A stretch of DNA of 64,000 nucleotides from Iris pallida (Eukaryota > Streptophyta > Magnoliopsida > Asparagales > Iridaceae), in assembly GCA_029216955.1 (NCBI GenBank), contig JANAVB010033216.1:9325579-9389578 (forward strand), in the 5' to 3' direction. Numbering within the stretch: the first letter of the stretch is position 1; every line of letters begins with the position of its first letter. Below are positions 54,174 to 64,000 of the stretch, piece after piece. A program made the position numbers and the translations under genes. The notes beneath the pieces were generated by a model, which was not told the DNA's origin, searched no databases, and was given only the letters and a program-made list of their open reading frames with translations.

Positions 54174-56954
54174 TGTAATGCCCCAGTCCCAAAATACGTA
54201 GGACTAGGAACGTAGACATGCCAGCTTTGTACATACAAAGTACATGGGCCTCGTATGTATACATAAGCTGTGAAATGCAGTAAACCACAACTAACTAATC
54301 TCATCCACAGAAAATGAGAGAGTAAAAGGTATCATATCATCAACTTTAAAATATTTTTGTACAATATATTGGGCGGAGACAAATCCACTACCAACAAGTA
54401 AGGAAGAAATACATGGAAATAAAATGAGTTTGGCGAGCAAAGCAAAGACGATCCAAGTGCAATCATTCTCGAAGAAATAGAGATGGTCATGGCTAGAGCT
54501 AGAACACCTGCGAAAGACAAGAGCACACACCTGGAGAGATAACCAGGTCCTCAGAGGGACGTAACAAGATACATAATATCATGCCATATAAACTGAATAA
54601 ATATTGCTCAATAATAATAAGTAAGATCGGATCATAACATCGTCTAATACCTCACCATTTGGATTAACGTACCATCCCCCCAACCAAACAAGGACAGAAG
54701 ATGGCACAAAAACCCACGGTGAGATATCTTTCCAAGTCACGAATCTAATATGGTATCCGGACCCCAACAAGGTTCAATACCTTCTCATCGGAGTAGTAAG
54801 CCACACATACAACCAAACAAGGACAAGATGTGGTGAACTAATCCGCGACAAGTTATTATTCCAAGCCACGGTCAGATACAAGTACCAAAACCAAGAGTAC
54901 TCATACCTAACGAATATTCTAGCCTAACCAGTCTAAGTGTATGAAGTTTTAAGAATATCCTCCAATGCATGGGCCCTGGCTAAAATGGGATCAGCATAGT
55001 CCTCCCTTGGGGTACCAGAGGCCCAATCAATAAGAGCATAACATTCTGCAGAATGCCAGTGGCCGTCCGTAATTATTGGTAATCTCACCGCGTCTCCGAC
55101 AGAGCTCACGTGTTACAAAAGGAAAAGTGCATAGTAGCCCATATGCTAAGGTATTTTCCTCCCCGCCCAATGCCTACTATGTTGTATCCACAACACAAAA
55201 CCTCTATTAATCGCTAAGTCAAACTAAGCATGCAACCTCTATTAGCGGTTATTCCTATCGCACGGCTTATACGTACCGGTGGCCAGCCAGTCACGCATGT
55301 TCGAGTCCTTCATGTGACTCACAACAGCGTGGTACAAATGTGTCAAGGCCTATGAATGCAACACACAAAGGATGGTCCCTTAACTCTAAGTTCAATGTAT
55401 AAAAAATAGTACATAGCAGGAAATAGAACTAAACAGTAAAAATTATATCTACTTATGCCATGTATCACAGTTTATTTTGTAAAAAAATAAATAATGAATA
55501 AATACATGAATTTGAGCTAAGGTAAAATAAACAGCTAATGGCAAGGTATCTTGCCTAGTGTGACGCCGATGGTGGTGCGATGATCAAGGTGGCACAACAT
55601 ATGGCTTCAGTGTGACAACTACGCAAGACGACCTCCAAAGATGGCACGGACTGTTCCATCGAGTCTCGGTTGGTCAAATTAGTTAGGGTCTGTAGGAAGA
55701 TGTATAGAATTGACGAGGGAATAGGATAAATGGAACTATTCATGGATAGATAGATAATAAAATAAAATTGGATCATTAATATATATACAATTTTAGAAAC
55801 TATTTATAATACATGAAAATATATTCTTATTAGCTAAAAAAAAGTTTGATAAATGCTTGAAAAATAATAAAAAAAAATTTAGGCAAAACTCTAAGTTAGT
55901 TAAAATACATTTTTAAGTAGGAAAAACTATATCTTATTTGTTAAGAAATTTTTGATAAATATTAACAAAAGAAAATAATTATTGGCTGAAACCCGATTTT
56001 GGAAATTACATAGACAGCTCTAACTCCTATATTATATATATAGTTTGAAAACTTATAATATAAGATTTCCCAAAATAATAACTTTAATAATGATAAACAT
56101 AATAAGTATGATAATAACTAATAACACAACAATATTAATATTCCTATTGTTAATTGCTGTATTAGTAACTCTGTTAACAACAATAATAATAATAATAATA
56201 ATAATTACAACTTAGCAGTTCATGTACTGTTGTTCTCCTCTTCGAGGAGACTACTCAGTAAAAAACAAATAACACAAGTACTTGATGAAAACAAGAAGGG
56301 GAAGAGTTATGAGAGGGTTTTAGTGAGAGAAAGAGAGAGTTGAAGGAGCCGGAGGAAAGGGAAGAAGTGAGGGGGCGGAGAGAGGGAGGAACAGGAGAGG
56401 GCTAGTCGAAGAGAGGAGCTTACAGGGTGGAGCTCGGCCGGTCTTGGCAGAGGTATTGCCTTGCAGCGGCGGAAAGATGACGGAGAAAGGCCATACGGGG
56501 CATGCGGTGGCGGAGGGTGCTGCATCAGCGATAGCTCACGACGAGGAGCACCGGGGCACTCCTGATCGAAAGCGGCCTGGGCTGTGCGGGGTCGCGCAGT
56601 CACCGGAGGTCAGTGGGGCGGAGGAGACGACGGTGATAGCAGACGCGAAAGGAAGTGAGCGGCAGCGGGCTGTGGAAGACGTACTCGTATGGCGACGAGT
56701 GGCGGCGCTCGTATGGGCGGTGCTCGCAGGGGTTATTCAGAGCGGATCTGGTGCTCTGTTCCAGAGGTTCGATGTCGGCCTAAGGAAGGAGGGGACGACG
56801 CTCAAAGGGGTTCGTCGATGAGGCGGTCGCTGGGACAAGGCCGGAAATTTGGTGAGGATTTTGGCTTTTCAACGTCTTTTCTTTTGGGTGGTGGTAAGTT
56901 TTTGGTGGCGGTGGTGCCTGAGGTTTTTTTGGGTGGCGGCAGTGTTGTCGTGGC
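54174..56954 (-). repeat. 5' LTR of element G, cut by element C
   Basis: Starts on the plus strand TGTAATGCCCCAGTCCC and continues to the C insertion. It contains GTATTTTCCTCCCC near 55150, a variant of the motif in A and F. 55780-56220 is AT-rich with (AAT)n near 56190. 56430-56950 is GC-rich with spurious frames. No gene. Confidence 0.7.
56950..56954. repeat. Candidate target-site duplication of element C (GTGGC)
   Basis: Five bases directly before the LTR of C. The partner lies outside the window. The uninterrupted G LTR at 51576-51580 has the same bases followed by CAAGGGCAGG, which predicts what should follow element C. Confidence 0.5.
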
Positions 56955-57534
56955 TGTAGGTCCTAAAAAATCAAGTTGCACCCCTCAACAAAGTCAAGAA
57001 AATCAAGAAAAATAACTTTCAAATGAACTACGCAGACATCAGATTGTGCATCATCCCGATTGCGCACACTAGACTGCGCACACTTTCAACTGCACAAGCT
57101 GACGTGGCCATATCATCATTACCTGACACAATCAAATCTTCTGATAGCTGACAGCACAGAGAACGAGGAGACTGTTCGTTTATTGTGCCGCACAGCGCTC
57201 GAGGACAGCTGTACATACAGCGCAATCCAATGCCTGCGCAATCCAGCTCAGCGCAATCCATCCTAGCACAATCCAAAGTCAGCGCAATTCATATGGCACA
57301 CTTTATCATAACAACTGACAAAAGTACACGTGGCATTCATGCCATCAATTGCTCGTTACGTGGCAACCGTCTACACACGATCATGTGCATTTCAATCAAA
57401 TGATGCCATGTGTCCAAGACAGTTGGCCCACGACCAGACAACTGCCTGCGCAGTCTGATGCTGCGCAATCCAGTTCCTGCGTAATCCAACTTGCGCCATT
57501 CAGAATAACTAAAAGTTAGTTATTTCTAGAACTC

Positions 57535-57542
57535 TATAAATA
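57535..57542 (+). promoter_or_regulatory. TATA box of element C
   Basis: TATAAATA in CTCTATAAATAGAG, followed by a short R/U5 with AATAAA at 57774-57779. Confidence 0.8.
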
Positions 57543-57773
57543 GAGTTTCAAGTCTTCATTCAAGGGGGATCAGACATAAAGTTCAGAAATATCAGAGAGT
57601 TCAGGAGTTCTTGCCCAAGTGCTGCTGCATTCTTCCGAGGCTTTTGCCTTCAACTTCAGAGGCTACCGTCTTCAAAGTTCACATCGTCCAAGGGATAAAG
57701 CAATCGTCTTCTAGATTGTATTACTACAGTTGTACTTTCCCAGAATTCTTGTAATCTTTACAAAGTTTGTATC

Positions 57774-57779
57774 AATAAA
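57774..57779 (+). terminator. AATAAA polyadenylation signal in the element C LTR
   Basis: AATAAA about 235 bases after the TATA box and 26 bases before the LTR end. Confidence 0.55.
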
Positions 57780-57807
57780 GTTTCATACTTTTGTTTTTGC
57801 AAACAAA

Positions 57808-59331
57808 ATGGCGACTCTGCTGGGGGCGACTTTCTCCTCCGACGAGGAAGTGACAACTTAATGTGACGTTGCGTCTATCGGAAAGACGCAGAAGATGCTG
57901 GTTGTGAAAGTCAACCAGACGGCCTACGAAGCCATGATCAACTCCAGGACCATCCCTCGTACTGCAACAACTTCTGCCACAAGCAAAGTGCGCCCAGTGT
58001 GGGTCCCTAAGAATGCTGTGCAGTCTGTTCCTTCTGCTAAGAAGAATGTTGCGCAGTCTGCTAATTCTGTCTATAAGACAGCAGCGTATTCTAATGTTTC
58101 TACTGTCAAGGATGCTGTGCAATCTGCTGTTGCCAGTGCACAAGAGACTTCATATGCTGCCCTATCAAGGTGCAAGACTCATCTATCCCTGGCACAGTTG
58201 GCTGCCAATCTTTCTGTGCAAACCAACACTCCAGCAACTATAGTGCATCCCAAAAACTCTGTGGCCAGAACTTCTGATGCACAAACCACAGTGTCTGTGG
58301 CCAGAACCAGAAAGTCATCTGCCAAAGACTCTCCTGTGCAACCTGCCAGTGCGCCATCAACTCATGTGCAAACTGTGCCTGCGCAATCCAAGAAAGACAG
58401 ACCTTTGGCTAACCTTTCTTCATCTCACAAACAAGGGAAAGACTCAACTTCTATCCCCAAGCATTTTGCTACTCCAGCACAATCCACTGGGGGTAGTCTT
58501 TTGGCTATTCCTCCTCTCCAGAACAAAGGAAAAGGCCCTTTGGTCTTTTCTCAAACTTCCTCGTCTCTTGACTTGGAAGACAACAGAGGGAAACGCTCTT
58601 TAGCTAACCCTCCTTTACAAAACAAAGAAAAAGGCCCTTTGGTCTTTTCTCAGTCTTCTTCGGTCTTTACCGTAGAAGATCACACTGAACGTGCCTCGGC
58701 ATCACTCAGTACAAAAACTCTTTCAAACAAGGATTCTTCTCTCCATGTTAAAAGAACTTGTACTGATCAGAGAGGTATTCTGCATACTCCGGTAGCAGAG
58801 TTCCAAGATCTTCCAACCCTCAAAATCATCCATTCAAGACAGAAAAAATTGCTGGTGTCTCAAACAAAAACCCCTGGGGGTGAGTTTGCTGATCTAAGAA
58901 CTTATCTCAACAAGCCAACTTCGGTGAAATGTAAACAGCCAATGCCGAAGACCAATCATCATCAGAAGCAAACTTCCAGGATCAAGAATCTGGACACCTA
59001 TGCCAATGAAATGAGCACTTCCCTGTACACTCAGGGGACAAAACATTTGAAGAACCGGAACCATGTTCCGAATATTATCAAAGAACATGTCCCTCGAACT
59101 TTTGCTCGTCCCATTGCTGTTTCCGATCTCCGAGAACACCTCAAGCAAAGGCGGGACAACACTTCAATACTTCCAATTCAACCAAGTAATCATCATTATT
59201 GTAATCACAAGGTTGTCATCAAGTATAGTTGTCAAATAACAAGACGATCTGTCTTCGATCATCTGAACTTTTCTAACTCTGAACCTATGTCGGAAGATGA
59301 AGACGAGGTTTGTATGCTTCCGTCAACATGA
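57808..59331 (+). pseudogene. Element C ORF1
   Basis: Starts with the ATG on the primer site (ATLLGATFSSDEEVTT), is stopped by TAA at 57859-57861, and stays in the same frame from there to 59331. After KMLVVKVNQTAYEAMINS come about 130 residues built on a repeated TGTGCAGTCTG-like word (NAVQS, NVAQS, DAVQS and similar). Then come GPLVFSQTSSS and GPLVFSQSSSV with PPLQNKGKG and PPLQNKEKG, a second repeat. GEFADLRTYLNKP and LREHLKQRRDNTS follow. No known domain is seen. A frameshift near 59320 separates it from the gag part. Confidence 0.68.
57809..57826 (+). other. Primer-binding site of element C (tRNA-Arg type)
   Basis: TGGCGACTCTGCTGGGGG, three bases after the LTR end and one base different from the Tat1 site. 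The ATG at 57808-57810 overlaps it. Confidence 0.85.
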
Positions 59332-60833
59332 CTTCCAGAGATACTGGCCGTAGGAAGTGCTCTAAGCACGGGAAGCCTCGCAAGCCAAGCCAACAGTATT
59401 TGGATCTAATCCAAGAATCCTCTGAAGGTGTATTCCAACATACCAGATCTCGAAGCCGAGACACAATCGGTCAAAGGAATCTTCAAGATCCTTCCGAACA
59501 TCTCCTTCCTTCTCATTCAGGAGATGATTCTTTATCTGACTATGATGCATACAGCGAAAGCTTAGAGCAAACAGTGTCCTCCACTATGCCCAGAGAAGTG
59601 ACAGCTTATATTGTCAATAAAGATCCCGATGCTTCCAGTTCAGCCAGCCAAGAACAAAGAATAGCTGTACTAGAAGATAAGCTGAAGACCATGGCTGAAA
59701 TGGTCGTAAGTATGCATTCCATCATTGTGGCCCAGCATACAGTCCCACCGATCGTGCCACCTACAAATCCTGAAATCATAGCATCGTCGGTGCCTGTTAA
59801 TGCAGGGTTAGCGGTAGCATCTCTTCCAGTCCCTTCTGTACAAATCCAACCTACACCCAGTCAATCAGGTGCTGGGGGTAGTGCTTATCATGTAGTTCCT
59901 CCTCATAACACCGTGGTTTAGCCTGCTTCTTCTACATCATTGGAAGATGCCCATGAAGCTGTGAAGCTCCTGAGAACTCAGTTCGAAGCTTTCAAGGAGA
60001 AAGACAACTTGCAAAGGTTGGCGATCAAGCAAACTTACCCAGTTGAATGGAAAGAAGTTCCATTTCCTCCGACGTACAAGATCCCAACCATCTCGCTGTT
60101 TGATGGCAGCACTTCTCCCAGTCAGTTTATTAACCACTTTGAGGTTATGACTGTCCAACTTCAACCAAATAATGCTCTTCTTACCAGAGTATTCGTCGGC
60201 TGTTTAGCCGGCGTAGCATACGATTCGTATAGAAGCTTACCCGATGGTTGTATCATCTCCTTTTTCGGCTTAAAGCAAATCTTCTTGGAACGATTTTACG
60301 AGGGGATCAATGACATGACTATGTCAGCCCTCAATAAAATCAAACAAAGGCACAATAAAACTACTGAGAGCTTCATTGAAAGGTTCCGCCGGGAAGCTTT
60401 GAAAATGCCTCCTGGAACTCCGGCTGCTGTCACCATAGACACCTGCAAGGGAAATCTGTTGCCTATCATCAGCATGTGGACGGGGTCTACTCAGTTCCAA
60501 GATTGGCCATCCTTTATTGTCAACGCTAAAGCAGCTGAAGTTAGCTACGACAAATTCAAGCAATTAGGGGTACAAATGTCTAACCCCGACCGGGATGAAC
60601 ATCAAACATCAGGTGGTGGCAATCGCCAGAATAACCGCAAAGCAAAAGAAACTTTGAACATCAATTTGAACAAGAACAAAGAATCTCTGGCGGTCAACGT
60701 AGCTCCTCCTATGTCTACTTCTACTCCTTCAGCACCTCTACCGAGAGAACCTCGTCCTAAAGTAGAATATTCCTTTGATGAGAATGGCACAGCGAGCATC
60801 TTTGATTGCTTAATCAAAAGCAATAAAATCTAA
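59310..60833 (+). pseudogene. gag: Element C gag
   Basis: One frame with a TAG at 59919-59921. GVFQHTRSRSRDT matches Tat1, and RIAVLEDKLKTMAEMVVSMH is a short coiled coil. From 59970 the gag domain reads QTYPVEWKEVPFPPTYKIP, INHFEVMTVQL, GVAYDSYRSLPDG, LKQIFLERFYEGI and ESFIERFRREALKMPP. The C-terminal part is DWPSFIVNAKAAE and a basic N-rich tail. Unlike in Tat1 the gag core itself has no indel. A TAA at 60831 follows, and the same frame continues into the protease. Confidence 0.88.
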
Positions 60834-61982
60834 CTTCCAGATCCCAAGAAACCCGATGAAGTCGGTAAGACTGATCATCCCAAGTAGTGTGTTTATCACA
60901 GGTTCATCGGACATCCCACTCGAGCATGTTATGTGCTCAAAGGCAAAATCCAGGAGCTGGTCAATGCCGGTGTTATCACTCTGCAGCAAGACGAGAAGAC
61001 TGTTACCGCAAACATGGTATCAGTTCAGTTCGGTGACTTCCCACTCCAGATGGTGCAGCATGGCGTCATTCCTATTCCAAAAGCTACCCTTGAGATTGAG
61101 AATCTCCCTCCTCCACGAAGTGAAGGTCTCGTCCCCTTGTCTCTTGACAATGGCAAGATTATGTGGATTCATCCGGATCTTGCTTCAGAGTTTGAACTTC
61201 CCTCTTCCTCCAAAAAGAAAGACCGCTCCAAAGGCAAGACAAAGATTTGCAATATGGTGTCTTTTGACCCCATAGTTGATGAAGAAATCCGGTTGGGCAC
61301 CAGATCAGGGAAAGCCTATCTAAAGGATTACCCCGAAACCCAAGAGAATCCTTCTTCTTCTTCTTCTGAGCCTGCTCCAGTGCAGCCTGCTTCCACTGAA
61401 GATATTCCTACTGCATCTTTACCGGTTGTAGTGTCAATTTCTCCTAAGCCGACGGTCGCTGATAAAGGCAAACAGCAAGTTCGCTTTGATAAACCTTTGA
61501 AGAAATCAACTCCCTCCGGACTTGAGAAGCCTTACAATTTTGATATCTTGGCTCATTTGGCCAATACACCGGTCCAGCTGTCAATCTTCGAGCTCTTGCG
61601 CCTCTCTAAAGAAACTCGGGAAACTCTGAGTGAGGCTCTCATGCAAGCGGAAACTTGTCTAGCCCTGCTAAAGAAGCCAAAAGCAGAGCCAGTCTCTTGT
61701 CTCCATTGTCATAGCGTGTTGGAGTTAATTTCGAACATAACTTTCACACAGGATGATATGATGATAGAAGACAACAGACACGATCGTCCTCTCTACTATA
61801 CAGGATACGTCGACTCGATGAAAGTCGATTGTATTCTGATAGATCCAGGGTCTGCTCTCAGCATTATGCCGAAGATAATGTTGGATGCGCTGAAAATCCC
61901 AGTACATAGTCTCTCCAGTACAATCACTACCATTCTCGGGTTCAACCAGGGAAGGAGTGAGCTCTGGGCAAGATTCGTCTAA
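60834..61982 (+). pseudogene. pol: Element C protease region
   Basis: Same frame as gag after TAA (60831) and TAG (about 60885). CVYHRFIGHPTRACYVLK is the CX2H-type knuckle. MVSVQFGDFP and PYNFDILAHLANTPVQLS match Tat1. The protease active site is VDCILIDPGSALSIMP, with Pro after Asp as in Tat1. A frameshift near 61965 moves the frame; the C-terminal protease block ALLGRPFLHEHNIVPSTLH is found at 62050-62110 in the next frame, followed by a TAA. Confidence 0.85.
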
Positions 61983-62110
61983 AACTTCAAATAGGCAATC
62001 TTCGCACAAAGGTTACCTTCTACATCATTGATAATTATGGTTGTTCCTCCAATGCTTTGCTAGGAAGACCATTTCTGCACGAGCATAACATTGTCCCTTC
62101 GACGCTTCAT

Positions 62111-62660
62111 TAATGTTTTAAATATGTCGATGACAATGGAGAGGTGCAAAAGGAGGTTGCTGATCTCTATCCTTTCAAAGGCATTGAAGCATACAGCAGT
62201 GATGCACGTATGTACAAGGACGAATTCATAAAGGTTGTCCTGTCTCTAGATACTGAGGAAGAGCAAGAACCAGTGCCTAATGACACCCTCATCATTCCTG
62301 TCAAAGGACGTGTTTCTCGTCCTCAATCTTCCAAGCTACTGGCTATCCACTTGCCAGTTCAGAAGCAATCAATTGATGATCAAGATAAAAGGGAGCTCAC
62401 CTCTTCTAAGTCGCTTGTTATCGACTTACATCGTAACAAGGATAAAAAATAGCTCACCTCTTCTGAGCCCCCTATTATCGATCTATCTCATAACAAGGAG
62501 AAAAGGGAGCTCACCTCTTCTGAGCCGCTTGTTATCGACCTCCGTCGTATCAAATCCAATCCTCCTCTACGTTCTTTTTCTCTCCCTCTTGTAATCAATT
62601 TGACCAAGCCTGCTAAGGCTGAAGGTCCTGTTGTAAATAAAAATGTACAAATCAATGAAA
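62111..62660 (+). pseudogene. pol: Element C protease-RT linker with PLVIDL repeats
   Basis: After the protease block KYVDDNGEVQKEV and a DLYPFKGIEAYSSDARMYKD segment comes a repeat series: LLAIHLPVQ, SLVIDLHRNKDKK, PPIIDLSHNKEKREL, PLVIDLRRIKSN and PLVINLTKP, with ELTSSEP between them. At the DNA level a unit of about 57 bases beginning AGCTCACCTCTTCTGAGC is repeated near 62393, 62450 and 62508. The Tat1 linker has PLTIRLP repeats at the same place. A TAG at about 62449 interrupts one frame. Confidence 0.72.
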
Positions 62661-63045
62661 AAGCATCTACTTTCCAGTATACTTATGTCATTTATCATGC
62701 TAAATGCTATTTGGATATGTTAGATAGCTTTCAGTCATTTACTATGGGAGTTGTACAATCTCTTCAAACTGAAGTTTCATTTGAACACCCAAGGGATTCA
62801 TATCGTATTGTTCCCGCTCGTAAAAAAGGCGAGAGTCCAATACTTTTTAGTAAAGGACCAGAACAACAATTCAGCTATATGGATGATAGCAAAGTTAACG
62901 ACACGGGCATCTTCAACTCCGTCGTTACAGTCAATAATCAAAAGACATCATCCGAAAGATGGGTTACAACTTCAAGAGCGGCCTCAACTACGGTAAAGGT
63001 AGAAAAACTCCTCTCTGTACGGCTGTTCCAAAAGGAAAGTCATAA
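62661..63045 (+). pseudogene. pol: Element C linker, hydrophobic second half
   Basis: In one frame FQYTYVIYHAKCYLDMLDSF and FTMGVVQSLQTEVSFEHPRD. It occupies the place of the EKIPYFINKG..LHTQVINVYTVIQ segment of Tat1, with weak similarity. GYNFKSGLNYG and GRKTPLCTAVPKGK, matching Tat1 near 7120-7190, are in another frame, so at least one indel is present. Function unknown. Confidence 0.5.
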
Positions 63046-64000
63046 ATGTACTACAGCAGGACCAAAAGGGGTCTCGGATATGCTTCTCCTCCATTATTAT
63101 CCCTAGCAGGCTCTGAATGCGATAGTGAGGAGCGTTCTAACTCTTCTGATTCCAGATCATGGGATTCTGACACCAGCATTGGTCAAGTCCATCGGCTGAC
63201 TGTATCTTCTAACATGGTCTCCGTTGAACTTCTAGAAGGCTATGACGAGGATATTGAAGAAAGTTCTGAAACAAATCCTTAGGCTCAACGAATGGATACC
63301 CAGTGGGAACTCCGATTCGAACAAAGATAACCTCCTACAGAAGATCAATTAGTTCAAATTGATGTAGGGAGAGCGGGTCACCTCGTCCAATATTCATTAG
63401 CAAGAACCTTCCAAAGGCAGATAAGCAGGAATTAATTCTTCTGATTAAAGAATACATTGATGTCTTTGCCTGGAGCTATGAAGACATGCCAGGTCTGGAT
63501 CCTAAAGTTGCTACTCACAAACTGAATATCTCGCCGAATGCAAAACCGGTCAAACAGCAACAACGGCGCTTCAAGCCAGAAATGATGGACGCAATCGATG
63601 ATGAAGTCAAGAAGCTCATCGCTTGTGGCTTTATTCGAGAAGAACAACATCCTGATTGGGTAGCTAATGTTGTCCCAGTTCTAAAAAAAACGGCAAAGTT
63701 CGAGTCTGCATCGACTTTCGGGATCTTAATGAAGCATGTCCAAAAGACAAATTTTCTCTCCCTATCACGGACGTCATGATCGACAACACTTGTGGGTTCG
63801 AAAGAATATCTTTCATGGACGGATTCTCCGGATACAATCAGATTCGGATGCATCCTGAAGATGAGAAGCATACTTCGTTCCACACTCCTCGTGGAGTCTA
63901 CTGCTATACTGTGATGCCGTTTGGTCTCAAAAACGCTGGTGCAACATACCAACGAGCAATGAGTACCATCTTTCTAGATCATCTGCGTAAGACTGTCGAA
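63046..64000 (+). pseudogene. pol: Element C reverse transcriptase, 5' part (runs off window)
   Basis: YYSRTKRGLGYASPP and SWDSDTSIGQVHR match the Tat1 spacer. A TAG-type break near 63280-63330 and a frame change near 63370 lead to the RT frame at 63486 (MPGLDPKVATHKLNISPNAK, QQQRRFKPEMMDAI, GFIREEQHPDWVANVVPVLKK). An extra A in a run of eight (about 63684-63691) shifts the frame again. The finger/palm blocks DNTCGFERISFMDGFSGYNQ and VMPFGLKNAGATYQRAMS follow. The window ends before the YIDD motif. Confidence 0.9.

Larger units (their letters stand above)
51535..56954 (-). mobile_element. Element G: noncoding large retrotransposon derivative, cut by F and C
   Basis: Minus-strand LTR element: part of the 3' LTR (51535-52809), a 1.36-kb internal region without any gene (52810-54173) and part of the 5' LTR (54174-56954). 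Both LTR parts carry the same GC-rich segment (GTGGTGCCTG..GGTTTTTTTGGGTGGCGGC). F broke one LTR at its start and C broke the other at its end. The full LTR is estimated at about 4.0 kb. Shared 3'-end and leader signals tie it to the chromovirus-type elements here, so it needs their proteins to move. Confidence 0.72.
56955..57805 (+). repeat. 5' LTR of element C
   Basis: TGTAGGTCC to TTTGCAAACA, 851 bp, same terminal bases as the Tat1 LTR (TGTAG..GCAAACA). It contains many words like TGCGCAATCCA and ACTGCGCAC between 57035 and 57505, two CACGTGGC words, a TATA box and an AATAAA. Confidence 0.88.
56955..64000 (+). mobile_element. Element C: second Tat-lineage retrotransposon, 5' part
   Basis: 5' LTR, primer site, ORF1-gag, protease, linker and the first half of RT; the window ends inside RT. 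The order and proteins match Tat1, but nucleotide similarity is low outside the primer site and RT, so it is a separate family. Nonsense codons and frameshifts break all genes. Confidence 0.93.

Noticed and set aside
34883..54174. A tandem array of one retroelement sharing LTRs (LTR-internal-LTR-internal-LTR)
   Set aside because: The LTRs at 30054, 47991 and 54174 are of different families, and the sequence right of 34882 lacks the polypurine signal that a shared LTR would need. Nesting explains the order better.
56444..57015. A 125-codon plus-strand frame and a following frame near the G/C junction
   Set aside because: It is LTR sequence of G read against the element sense; the frame crosses or abuts the insertion point of C and shows no similarity.

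Overview
This window is repetitive DNA from a large plant genome. The evidence is Ty3/gypsy LTR retrotransposons of two plant lineages: Tat, with a second archaeal-type RNase H and a tRNA-Arg-type primer site, and Tekay-like chromoviruses. There is also an antisense gene with a plant mobile domain and a Mutator-type foldback element with a 9-bp target duplication. I see no host gene, rRNA, tRNA or CRISPR array. The species cannot be named from the sequence.

The whole window resolves into a nest of seven LTR elements plus one DNA transposon. The oldest is G (minus strand), a non-coding large retrotransposon derivative. Its 5' LTR is 54174-56954 (cut), its internal region 52810-54173, and the rest of its 3' LTR 51535-52809. 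F (minus; 5' LTR 47991-51534, gag remnants on both sides of D) sits in the 3' LTR of G. Element A (minus; 5' LTR 30054-34882, gag only, 3' end at base 1) sits in F. Tat1 (plus; 853-29081, target duplication GTGCC) sits in the gag of A. B (minus; 16090-26875, duplication AACGC) sits in an intron of the antisense gene of Tat1. D (plus; 36337-47737) sits in the gag of F and carries a 572-bp Mutator-like foldback element in its left LTR. C (plus; a second Tat element, 56955 to the window end) sits in the 5' LTR of G.

Tat1 and C encode ORF1-gag, protease, RT, RNase H and (Tat1) archaeal-type RNase H and integrase, all broken by stops and frameshifts. Their coding frame opens on the primer-binding site itself. 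B and D encode gag, protease, RT, RNase H, integrase and a C-terminal chromodomain, broken by only a few nonsense codons and frameshifts. A, F and G lack pol but share the 3'-end and leader signals of B and D, so they look like non-autonomous partners mobilised by such chromoviruses.

The most interesting content is as follows. (1) Tat1 has a complete antisense transcription unit: TATA box at 27308-27315, a start exon, an intron with a frame-preserving GT-AG junction, plant-mobile-domain exons, a coiled-coil C-terminus and an AATAAA. (2) Element-specific 7-9-base words (ATGCGGC in Tat1, TGCGCAATC-like in C) recur many times in both the LTR and the ORF1 coding region. (3) A repeated PLTIRLP/PLVIDL peptide lies between protease and RT in both Tat elements. 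(4) The five minus/plus chromovirus-type elements share leader signals, including a possible primer site with no obvious tRNA and splice-site-like sequences.
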